A stretch of 64,000 nt of DNA, taken from assembly GCF_000717645.1 (NCBI RefSeq), contig NZ_JNZZ01000004.1, positions 290,325-354,324 of the forward strand. The letters are read 5' to 3'. The notes under the pieces are model-generated. The model saw nothing but the letters and a program-made list of their open reading frames with translations, had not been told where the DNA came from and ran no database searches. Position 1 is the stretch's first letter; the number at the start of each line of letters is the position of its first letter. The position numbers and the translations under genes were made by a program. Shown piece by piece: positions 1 through 6,798 of the stretch. The stretch comes from Streptomyces californicus. Its GTDB lineage: Bacteria; Actinomycetota; Actinomycetes; Streptomycetales; Streptomycetaceae.

Positions 1-170
1 CGAAGTGCTGTGACCGGCCCGAACTCGCCCTGTGCGTATCCGCCTCACGCGGGCTGATCCGTATCGAGGTCGGGACTGGGCCCGGCCGCCTCAGGGCCTC
101 TCCGGTGGTGCGTGGAAGGTTGCCGCGTCGCCGGGCGGGCGTCATGAACACATAGAAAGAGAGGGATCGC

Positions 171-518
171 GTGATGCTTCACCGCAACCCGATGGGCGGC
201 CTTGTTGTGTGCGACCCCGTTGGCCCCGATTACCTGGACGATCCGGACCGTGAGGTGGCCGTGGGGGCCGGTGTGCGGCTCGTCAACGTGCTGCTGCGGT
301 TCGGGGTCAACCTGGAGCAGATCTCGGCCGACAAGGTCTGCCGCTCCTGCACCGACGTCAAGGACGCCTACCGCATCAGCTTGGGCGTCCTGACCGTGGA
401 CGACACCCACGCCATGGCGGGCCAACTTGAGTCGTTCGCGTTGGAGTTCGAGCAGATGCGGGAACAGCTCTGCTCGATCCCGGCTCGCCAGGCCGGACCC
501 GCCGAGGGCTCCGCCTGA
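171..518 (+). CDS. hypothetical protein, 115 aa
   Basis: Function not recognised. The frame opens with GTG-ATG preceded by a purine-rich GAGAGGG Shine-Dalgarno about 6 nt upstream, which supports position 171. The protein is soluble, with no signal peptide or membrane segment. A central CRSC pair (about residues 62-65) and a C-terminal stretch with hydrophobic periodicity (about 82-103, ending LCSIPAR) suggest a small helical protein. Codon use is normal high-GC actinobacterial, with strong third-position G/C. The next gene downstream is also a small unknown on the same strand, 133 bp away, with its own ribosome site. It could be a Streptomyces-specific regulatory or accessory peptide; nothing in the sequence decides this. 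Confidence 0.7.
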   Translation: MMLHRNPMGGLVVCDPVGPDYLDDPDREVAVGAGVRLVNVLLRFGVNLEQISADKVCRSCTDVKDAYRISLGVLTVDDTHAMAGQLESFALEFEQMREQLCSIPARQAGPAEGSA

Positions 519-651
519 CCGGACCGTCACGGCGGCCGGAAGCGTGCGCGCCGGCCCCGCCCGCCACGTACGCCTGCCGGCGGGACTCCGCACGAGCTGA
601 TCCGGCCTCCGCAGACCTCCACGGACTTCCACGAGAGGGACCTTCGCCCCC

Positions 652-1116
652 GTGCTGCAATGCACCGCCATCACCAATCTCCCGCCCGGCGAAGCACTCC
701 CTGCCCTGCTTTCCATGGACGACGGCCCCGACGACGCGGAAGACCTCCTGGACGACAAGCCGTACATGCTGTGCGAGTTGGGCGAGCACGACGAGACCAC
801 CGAGCACGCCGCCCGCCTGTGGACCGCCGAGACCGAACCGCCCGCGAGCCTGTGGTTCCTGTGGACGCTGAGCACAGGAGGCCACCGCGTCCACCACCGG
901 CTCGTCCTCCTCGCCCTGTGCCCCTACCGCATCCACCGCCTCCGCGAGGACTACCGGCAGTGGTGCGGACTGTACGAGGACCACCCCGGCAACCACAGCT
1001 TCCACATCACCGACCCCCTCCGCGACGCCCACCACGCACACATCCGACACAACGCCCAACGCACACACAGGTGCGACACCGACGACCCCGAGGACGACCA
1101 CGACGCCCCGCACTGA
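652..1116 (+). CDS. hypothetical protein, 154 aa, acidic with His-rich tail
   Basis: Function not recognised. GTG start with GAGAGGGA about 10 nt upstream. The N-terminal half is acidic (DDGPDDAEDLLDD, about residues 23-35). The middle has an aromatic LWFLWTLSTGG segment (about 67-77), and the C-terminus is rich in His, Asp and Arg. There is no signal peptide; the single aromatic stretch is too short and polar for a membrane helix. It follows gene 171-518 in the same direction but has its own ribosome site, so coupling is unclear. The His/Asp-rich tail could bind metal, but no known motif is complete. Confidence 0.65.
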   Translation: MLQCTAITNLPPGEALPALLSMDDGPDDAEDLLDDKPYMLCELGEHDETTEHAARLWTAETEPPASLWFLWTLSTGGHRVHHRLVLLALCPYRIHRLREDYRQWCGLYEDHPGNHSFHITDPLRDAHHAHIRHNAQRTHRCDTDDPEDDHDAPH

Positions 1117-1268
1117 ACAGCACGCCACTTCACGCCAACACGCCTGCGCATGACCGCAGTCGAACCCGGCCGTGCTGTTCGCCGCTCACCCCGCATCCGG
1201 CGGGAAGCTCGCGGGAGATGGCACCCCTGAGCCCTGCGCAAACCGCGACCGTCCCCGGCCGTCGCGTC

Positions 1269-1847
1269 TCACCGCCGTGCGCGTCGCGCCCCGATCACCA
1301 CGGAGCCGGCCGGGCTCGTGAGCACTTCAGTGGCGTCGAGGTCCGGGTGCGTCAGGTAGAACACGCGCAGCTCATCCACCTCACCCTCGAACCGGGGAGG
1401 CCACTCGGGCGACGGAGTGAAGTCGTCCAGGAGGAGGAGCCCTCCGGGGGCAAGCAGGTCGATGACGGCTTGGGGGTCGTCGCGCTTGCCGCCGCCGTCG
1501 CAGAAGAAGACGTCGAAGGGTGCATGCCGCTCCAACAGCCGCCAGTCCCCGGTGAGTACGCTCACGCGCTCGTCGTCCGCGTAGTCGTCGGCCACCCGGC
1601 GGGCCAACTCCTCATCGCGTTCGACCGTGAACAGGCGGGCCCCTGGTCCGAGTCCGCTGTGCAGCCAGGCGGTCCCCACCCCCGCGCCGGTGCCGCTCTC
1701 CGCGACGACCCCGCCGGGCTTCGCCGCAACAGCCAGCGCGAGCAGCCTCCCCACCTCGGGAAGGCAACTCTTCGTGAAGCCCCTCGCGGATGCGGCCCGT
1801 TCCGCGGCCAGCACACGCGGCGGCACCGCACGCCCCATCTGTCCCAT
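1269..1847 (-). CDS. SAM-dependent O-methyltransferase-like protein
   Basis: Class I SAM-dependent methyltransferase of the small O-methyltransferase type. The SAM-binding glycine motif reads VAESGTGAGVGTAWL in the first third, followed by the acidic strand FTVERDEEL. FDVFFCDGGG and LLAPGGLLLLDDF follow in the usual Rossmann order. The length of 192 aa is close to the family norm. An upstream ATG at 1868 extends the frame by RRRRRP, but those codons are the purine-rich AGGAGAAGAAGG that serves as the Shine-Dalgarno, so 1847 is the more likely start. The substrate cannot be told; the protein may be a stand-alone housekeeping methyltransferase. It stands alone on the minus strand. Confidence 0.85.
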   Translation of the reverse strand: MGQMGRAVPPRVLAAERAASARGFTKSCLPEVGRLLALAVAAKPGGVVAESGTGAGVGTAWLHSGLGPGARLFTVERDEELARRVADDYADDERVSVLTGDWRLLERHAPFDVFFCDGGGKRDDPQAVIDLLAPGGLLLLDDFTPSPEWPPRFEGEVDELRVFYLTHPDLDATEVLTSPAGSVVIGARRARR

Positions 1848-2001
1848 GGGCCTTCTTCTCCTTCTCATCAGCGTGACGCCACCCTCGCATCGGACAACGT
1901 GGGTACGAGCCTCCGTGGGAGGAGCCCTGCGGGGGCCCGCTGCGTACGCACCACATCGCGCGGACGGTCCGGTCCGCTTGAGCCCTGCTCCCCCAGCGCC
2001 T

Positions 2002-2451
2002 CTACGCGTCCGGGGGAGGCGGGCCAGCCGCCGCCACGCAGAACTCGTTGCCCTCCGGGTCCGCCATCACCACGTGGTGCCCGTCGACCTCCGCGAGTAC
2101 GGACCCTCCGGCCGCCACCAGGCGGGCGGCCTCCGCCAGGACGCGGGACCACCGCTCGGCGGTCGTGCCGTGGCCCGCGATCCGTACGTCGATGTGGAGC
2201 CGGTTCTTCGCCGTCTTCGGCTCGGGGACCTTGAGGATGGCGAGATGGGGGCCGATGCCTTCGGGGTCGCAGAGCCAGGCGCCGTCGTCCACCGTCTCGC
2301 CCTCCGGAAGGTCGAACTGGGCGAGCCACTCCTCCCGGGTCTCGAAGGGCGGCGGCGGAGGAAGGTCGACGTAGCCCAGGGCCGACTTCCAGAAGACGGC
2401 CAGGAGTTGGGCGTCCGTGCAGTCCAGGGTCAGATCGATGCGTGCGGGCAT
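2002..2451 (-). CDS. VOC (glyoxalase/bleomycin-resistance fold) protein
   Basis: 149-residue vicinal-oxygen-chelate family protein. The first beta-alpha-beta module starts MPARIDLTLDCTDAQLLAVFWKSALGY. The second contains NRLHIDVRI and ends with the typical DPEGNEFCV motif that carries the metal-ligand Glu. This layout matches the glyoxalase-like proteins common in Streptomyces, many of which have no known substrate. The open frame runs upstream for hundreds of codons in the shadow of the next gene. ATG 2451 is chosen because it starts exactly at the first VOC strand. It diverges from the prolyl aminopeptidase gene across a 90-bp gap that must hold both promoters. Confidence 0.85.
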   Translation of the reverse strand: MPARIDLTLDCTDAQLLAVFWKSALGYVDLPPPPPFETREEWLAQFDLPEGETVDDGAWLCDPEGIGPHLAILKVPEPKTAKNRLHIDVRIAGHGTTAERWSRVLAEAARLVAAGGSVLAEVDGHHVVMADPEGNEFCVAAAGPPPPDA

Positions 2452-2541
2452 GACCAGGACCGTACGGGACGCCTCCGCACAGCGCATCCGCGTAACGTGA
2501 TTCCCCGCCCCGACGCCCACCCTGCCGGAAGGAACACCGCC

Positions 2542-3510
2542 GTGCACCGCGAGCCGAACGACCTGTACCCGCCGATCGAACCGTACGGGAGCGGCATGCT
2601 GGAGGTGGGCGACGGCAACCTCGTGTACTGGGAGGTGTGCGGCAACCCGGACGGCAAGCCGGCTCTCGTGGTGCACGGCGGCCCCGGCTCGGGATCGACG
2701 CCCCGTTCCCGCCAGTACTTCGATCCGGACCGGTACCGGGTGGTCCTCTTCGACCAGCGCGGTTGCGGGCGTTCGACCCCGCACGCGAGCGACCCGGCGG
2801 CGGACATGGCGCACAACACGACGGCCCACCTGATCGCCGACATGGAGCGCCTGCGGGAACACCTGGCGGTCGACAAGTGGCTGCTGTACGGCGGCTCTTG
2901 GGGTTCCACGCTGATTCTGGCGTACGCGGAGGAGCACCCGGAGCGGGTCACCGAGATCGTCATCCCCTCCGTGACGACGACCCGCCGCAGCGAGATCGAC
3001 TGGCTCTACCGGGGCGTCGGCCAGCTCTTCCCCGAGGCGTGGGACGCGTTCCGCGCGGGCGTCCCCGAGACGAGCGACCCCGCCGGCCTGGTCGCGGCGT
3101 ACGCCCGCCGCATGGAGAGCGAGGACGCCGCCGTACGGGAGAAGGCCACCGCGGACTGGTGCGCCTGGGAGGACGCGGTGGTCTCGATGGAGGCGGCCGG
3201 AGGCCCGGCCCCGTACAGCGGCCGCCCCGGCCGCGACCAACTGGCCCTCGTCCGGATCTGCTCCCACTACTTCGCCCACGGAGCCTGGCTGGAGGAAGGC
3301 CAACTCATCGCCCGCGCTCACCGTTTGGCCGGTATCCCCGCCGTCCTGGTCCACGGCCGCTTCGACCTCGCGGGCCCTCTCACGACCGCCTGGGAACTCG
3401 ACCGCGCCTGGCCCGACGCCCGCCTGACGGTCATCGACAACGCCGGCCACATGGGCGGCCCGGAAACCCGGCGTGCGGTTCTGGGGGCGCTGGGCGGGTT
3501 CGCAGGCTGA
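2542..3510 (+). CDS. pip: prolyl aminopeptidase (proline iminopeptidase)
   Basis: S33-family alpha/beta hydrolase that removes N-terminal proline from peptides in the cytoplasm (EC 3.4.11.5). HGGPG (residues 45-49) forms the oxyanion hole, followed by FDQRGCGRSTPH, the family hallmark. GGSWGS (117-122) carries nucleophile Ser119. Asp275 in HGRFD and His303 in NAGH complete the triad. At 322 aa it has the usual length. The start is GTG 2542 with GGAAGGAA 8 nt upstream; the longer upstream frame is antisense shadow. No signal peptide. It diverges from the VOC gene. The C-terminal line NAGHMGG lacks the usual acidic residue after the His, a minor variation. Confidence 0.93.
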   Translation: MHREPNDLYPPIEPYGSGMLEVGDGNLVYWEVCGNPDGKPALVVHGGPGSGSTPRSRQYFDPDRYRVVLFDQRGCGRSTPHASDPAADMAHNTTAHLIADMERLREHLAVDKWLLYGGSWGSTLILAYAEEHPERVTEIVIPSVTTTRRSEIDWLYRGVGQLFPEAWDAFRAGVPETSDPAGLVAAYARRMESEDAAVREKATADWCAWEDAVVSMEAAGGPAPYSGRPGRDQLALVRICSHYFAHGAWLEEGQLIARAHRLAGIPAVLVHGRFDLAGPLTTAWELDRAWPDARLTVIDNAGHMGGPETRRAVLGALGGFAG

Positions 3511-3577
3511 GGAGGAGACGGGCGTACGGGCGTACGGGTCAGTAGCGCGGGCGGCTTATAGCTCCCCACGGCCCCGA

Positions 3578-4027
3578 CTATACCGATCTGCAAGAATCTG
3601 CCAGCCCGATTCTCCAGACACCTTCGGCCGGGCTATTCCTATAGAAGACATCGGGCTGAATCGGCTCGCACAGAACCAAGAAGACATCCCCATTTCGGAG
3701 GGATATTTCCTCCTGAAACACAGTATAACGACTTCGCTTGGCGCGAATCACACGAAAAGTCAATTCATGCCGCCCGGGCGGAAGGTCAACAAAAACCGGA
3801 CGCTTAAGACTCGTGTTATCCATTCGACAGATAACGCTTCCCTCGCATTCAATGGAAACGATTGACCACTTACGCGTCCAACTGCGATGGGAATCACGCA
3901 TTGCACACCGAAAGATCAGCCCCGTCCTGCCGAGCCGATTCGACCTGCGGAGAATTCTCTTCACAGGCCAGGGGAGCGCATCAACGCGCTCAACAGGCTC
4001 GACCATCAGGGGCTGCTTCTCCGGCAT
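3578..4027 (-). CDS. hypothetical protein with PEGA-like beta-sandwich, in AT-richer patch
   Basis: Function not recognised. 149 aa starting at ATG 4027 with AGCAGGG 6 nt upstream; GTG 4033 is also possible but sits on the ribosome site. The N-terminus is basic and polar. The C-terminal half (CEGSVICRMDN...FVDLPPGRHELTFRV...EISLRNGDVFLVLCEP) resembles PEGA-type carbohydrate/surface domains, with alternating strands around a VDLPPGRHEL turn. No signal peptide. Base and codon use is plainly less GC-rich than the neighbours, with many A/T third positions, suggesting recent acquisition or relaxed selection. It converges on the prolyl aminopeptidase gene. Confidence 0.65.
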   Translation of the reverse strand: MPEKQPLMVEPVERVDALPWPVKRILRRSNRLGRTGLIFRCAMRDSHRSWTRKWSIVSIECEGSVICRMDNTSLKRPVFVDLPPGRHELTFRVIRAKRSRYTVFQEEISLRNGDVFLVLCEPIQPDVFYRNSPAEGVWRIGLADSCRSV

Positions 4028-4033
4028 TTTCAC

Positions 4034-4231
4034 CCTGCTTTATGCTTGAAGTTCAGCGGAAATCCGTGACGGGCGATTGAACACCCGTCCAGGTATTCAA
4101 TACTGGTGCCCCGTCGGTCGGCTTGCCGAGACCTGCCATGATGAGTGCACCACCCTCCAAGCCTCTGAGTTCACACGCCCATCATCGAGGGCATCTCCGC
4201 GCACACTGCCCGTAACCTCGGCGGCACCGAG
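4034..4231. other. AT-richer intergenic stretch with an inverted repeat
   Basis: 198 bp with no credible gene. It holds the presumed promoter of the minus-strand gene ending at 3578. ATTGAA (4076-4081) and TTCAAT (4096-4101) form an inverted repeat with a 14-bp spacer, about 50-75 bp upstream of that gene's start. This could be an operator or chance. Base composition stays lower in GC than the flanks. Confidence 0.4.
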
Positions 4232-4498
4232 TCAGAACCCGAAGAAGAGAATCTTCAGGTTGATCGAAGCCAAGATCGCTCCAAAAACCGCAAAGAACCC
4301 GGCCGGAAGTCTCAGGGCCAGGTCGTTGTGGTAAAAGGCCGAAAACAGTCGACTCCCCAGAAAGTCGGAGACGACCTCAGCCCAACCCTTCACATTGAAA
4401 GCCAAAAGCGAACCGCCGACGGCCAACAGGAGCCCGGCAGCCAGCTCCCCGTAGCTCGCCGAGTGAGACGTCCGGGCCACAGCTATGAACTCGTGCAT
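4232..4498 (-). CDS. small hypothetical membrane protein, 88 aa
   Basis: Function not recognised. From ATG 4498 (AAGGGAA just upstream) the protein has two clear hydrophobic helices: ELAAGLLLAVGGSLLAFNV (about residues 17-35) and FFAVFGAILASINLKILFF near the C-terminus. Between them lies a polar loop containing FLGSRLFSAFYHNDL. The open frame extends upstream to 4594, but that part is Cys/Gly-rich and lacks a better ribosome site, so 4498 is preferred. It lies in the same AT-richer patch as gene 3578-4027 and on the same strand, 205 bp upstream of it. A two-helix inner-membrane accessory protein is the most that can be said. Confidence 0.55.
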   Translation of the reverse strand: MHEFIAVARTSHSASYGELAAGLLLAVGGSLLAFNVKGWAEVVSDFLGSRLFSAFYHNDLALRLPAGFFAVFGAILASINLKILFFGF

Positions 4499-4704
4499 AT
4501 TTCCCTTCGTGGCCCCCGGGCCCATAGCGCACACGCAGCCGCAGCCGCATATGTTCATGACCGAACAAGGACGACTCGCATAGCCTGGCGGCAACCTCGC
4601 CGGAACGCACCTGGCCCGCCTGGTCCGCTCCTACCGCTGACGCCGCATCAGACGACGTCACGGGCCCGCCGGAATCCGGACGTCATGGGCGGCGCCGGAA
4701 TCCG

Positions 4705-5259
4705 CTAGAGGACCGCGACGACCGTGAGCGGGACGTAGACGACGGCGATGGCACACAGAAGCCGACGCCAGGCGAAGGTCACCTTCCGCCGGACCGTCCC
4801 CCGGTACGGGTCGCCCCTGCGTGAGGCGCGGGCCTTGCGGTGGGTGCTCCGAAGCTCCTCGAAAGCGCGCCGGTGCGTCCGATAGCCGGTCATCTCACCC
4901 AGCAGCGAGCCGCCGAACGCGACCGAGCCCAGCTCTTCCCCGTCCTTCAACGTGATGGCCAGCGCGCCGTCCAGGGTGACCTTCTGGACATCCGCCCAGG
5001 GGACGGTCGTGGTCACCAGCAGGTTCACGGAGGAGACGTGGCTGTCGGTGCAACGGAAAGAGGAGTCCCACCCGAGCGCCCAGAGGAAGACCACCACACC
5101 CGAGATCACGAACGCCGGTGTCGGCTCCCCTACCGACGGGCTCGCGACCACGAGCGCGATGCCGTAGAAGGCGACCCCTGCCAGCACCGAGAACCACCAG
5201 TACGCGGGGCGCCGGAACACCGTGGCCGTCCCCGTATCCGCCCCTGCCCCTGTGCCCAT
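4705..5259 (-). CDS. membrane protein with PH-like domain
   Basis: 184 aa from ATG 5259, preceded by GGAGGGGG 5 nt upstream. Two N-terminal membrane helices (FSVLAGVAFYGIALVVA and FVISGVVVFLWALGW) are followed by a segment like the bacterial PH (bPH) fold: FRCTDSHVSSVNLLVTTTVPWADVQKVTLDGALAITLKDG. This resembles the PH-domain membrane proteins of actinobacteria. A basic amphipathic stretch follows (RTHRRAFEELRSTHRKARASRRG), then a final C-terminal helix (LLCAIAVVYVPLTVVAVL). The likely location is the cytoplasmic membrane; no enzymatic residue is visible. The upstream extension to 5409 has no Shine-Dalgarno and is rejected. Confidence 0.75.
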   Translation of the reverse strand: MGTGAGADTGTATVFRRPAYWWFSVLAGVAFYGIALVVASPSVGEPTPAFVISGVVVFLWALGWDSSFRCTDSHVSSVNLLVTTTVPWADVQKVTLDGALAITLKDGEELGSVAFGGSLLGEMTGYRTHRRAFEELRSTHRKARASRRGDPYRGTVRRKVTFAWRRLLCAIAVVYVPLTVVAVL

Positions 5260-5462
5260 GTCCGCCCCCTCCGAGCTGCTCCTGTCACCTTCGGTGACGG
5301 CATGGCCAAGGGTAGGTGTCCGTGCCACCGCCCCTCGCGGTCGCCCCCGGCCGGACGCGGACGGCGCCGGGCCCCATCGGAGCGAACTCCGTGGGGCCCG
5401 GCGCCACAAGGTGCGTACAGGTGGGGGAAGGTGCCCACAGGTACGTGCAAGTGGGGGACGCG

Positions 5463-5636
5463 TCAGTCGTTCAGGGCGTCCTTGACCTTCTCCTTGGCCT
5501 GGCGCGCGTCGCCCTTGGTCTGTTCGGCGCGGCCCTCGGCGGTGAGGCGCTCGTTGCCGACGGCGCGTCCGGCGACTTCCTTGATCTTGCCCTTGGCCTG
5601 CTCGGTCTTGGCCTGGGTCTTCTCGTCAGCAGCCAT
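5463..5636 (-). CDS. CsbD family stress protein, 57 aa
   Basis: Short CsbD-like protein: MAADEKTQAKTEQAKGKIKE, then VAGRAVGNERLTAEGRAEQTKGDARQ and a C-terminal KEKVKDALND. The repeated Lys/Gln-Ala-Lys-Gly pattern and the GNERLTAEG turn are diagnostic. CsbD proteins in Bacillus and actinobacteria are small hydrophilic general-stress (SigB-type) proteins of unknown biochemical role. The start ATG has GAGGTGAG 6 nt upstream. No sigma-B-type promoter could be firmly read in the 190 bp upstream. Soluble, highly charged, about 6 kDa. Confidence 0.92.
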   Translation of the reverse strand: MAADEKTQAKTEQAKGKIKEVAGRAVGNERLTAEGRAEQTKGDARQAKEKVKDALND

Positions 5637-5826
5637 GTTCACTCACCTCGGGGTGTGGTTCGGCAGGTGCGATCAGCCACCGTTTGACCGCCCTCGCCCC
5701 CTTCAAACCTCTCGTCCTCCGCACGGACCATTCCCCCGGAAACGTCCTCCCGGAGAGGGCATGAGCACGAGGTGCGCGGGGCACAAGGTGAGCCACATTG
5801 CCTCTGCGACGGCTGGTGAGGACACG

Positions 5827-6108
5827 ATGCTGACCCCGAGCCCCGATGTCATGCGGACCCTGCTGGCCCGCTACAACGAGCTGCAGCTGCGCCATTCCCA
5901 GGACTCCGACTACGAGTTGCAGCGGAGCCTGGAGGACGTGACGTACACCCTCTGCGTGAGCACCGGTACCCGTACCGTCCACGACGCCCTGCTCGCCGCC
6001 GACTCGATCCTGCGGAAGGCGGCGGCCGAGGAGGAGGCGGCCGCGGGCATCCCCGTCCAGCGCATGACGGGCGCGCGTCCGGCCATCCCGAAGCCGCGGA
6101 CACTCTGA
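5827..6108 (+). CDS. DUF5133 domain protein
   Basis: 93 aa beginning MLTPSPDVMRTLLARYNELQ, the typical opening of the Streptomyces DUF5133 family, then a helical body with DYELQRSLEDVTYTLCVSTGTRTVHDALLAADSILR. Family members are short regulators or accessory proteins of unknown function, often near anti-sigma-type ATPases, as here. ATG 5827 fits the family N-terminus and has GGTGAGGA a few nt upstream. An earlier in-frame ATG at 5761 with GGAGAGGG directly before it would add 22 residues and cannot be excluded. The gene for an anti-sigma-type ATPase follows 27 bp downstream, so the two probably form an operon. Confidence 0.78.
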   Translation: MLTPSPDVMRTLLARYNELQLRHSQDSDYELQRSLEDVTYTLCVSTGTRTVHDALLAADSILRKAAAEEEAAAGIPVQRMTGARPAIPKPRTL

Positions 6109-6135
6109 CCCGTACCGTACGAAAGGAGTCGGCTC

Positions 6136-6576
6136 ATGCGGAGCGAGGGAGCCGATACGGGAAGCCCCGTGTGCCGGCCGAGGACGGCCGCCGAGGCGCG
6201 CCAGGAGGTGGAGTTCGCCCTCTACCCGTTGCGCTGCGCGCCCGACGACCGCTACCGGACGGCTCATCAGGCCGGGGTGTGGGACGCCGTGCTGGTGGCC
6301 TCGGAGCTGGTCGGCCATGTGCTGCACCACCGGGAGGACGCGTCCCGCGACTGCTTCCTGGTCTGCACACTCGACTGCGGTGAGATCACCATCAGCGTCA
6401 CCGACCCCTGCGACGAGGTCCTCCCCGCCTCACCCATCGCCCCGGACCCACGGCGCGGCGGGCTGGAGGGGACCGGCTGGTGGCTGGTCCACCACCTCGC
6501 CGACCAGGTCGACATCGTGCAGCTGCCCGAAGGAGGCAGGGCCATCACGGCGGCCGTACCGCTCTCCGGGCCCTGA
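6136..6576 (+). CDS. anti-sigma-type HATPase domain protein with altered N-box
   Basis: 146-aa HATPase_c_2 (GHKL) protein of the RsbW/SpoIIAB-like group that is expanded in Streptomyces. Recognisable parts are the N-box helix WDAVLVASELVGHVLHH (49-65), the strand ITISVTDPCDEVLP with Asp90, and the G-box GGLEGTGWWLVHHLAD (108-123). Family members normally read ELVTNAVRH, and the Asn coordinates magnesium. Here that position is His61, so ATP hydrolysis or even binding may be lost. AGGAG precedes the ATG. It is 27 bp after the DUF5133 gene and likely cotranscribed. A role in sequestering an anti-anti-sigma factor or sigma factor is inferred from family only. Confidence 0.82.
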   Translation: MRSEGADTGSPVCRPRTAAEARQEVEFALYPLRCAPDDRYRTAHQAGVWDAVLVASELVGHVLHHREDASRDCFLVCTLDCGEITISVTDPCDEVLPASPIAPDPRRGGLEGTGWWLVHHLADQVDIVQLPEGGRAITAAVPLSGP

Positions 6577-6798
6577 TCCGCGTACGCCTCCTGTACGCCC
6601 CCACACCCCGACGCCGGTAGAACCCGTACGTCCGTGGGCCCGTACACCGGTGGCCTGCGGGCCCTCGCGCCCGTACGCCCGCACACCCGTACGCCGCCGG
6701 GAAGCCTGACCCGCGCGCGAGAGGGCATACGGCGAAGCGCCGAGGGAGAACAGGCTCCCGCGAACCGCCGCCCGGCGGAGCAGACGTGGGGGGACCCG

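Noticed and set aside
1..170. Gene reaching in from the left edge
   Set aside because: Frames at 32-253 and the long minus frame are shadows without ribosome sites; nothing else is supported in the first 170 bp.
4077..4334. 85-residue plus-strand frame in the AT-richer patch
   Set aside because: Antisense to the small membrane-protein gene, no ribosome site, no domain.
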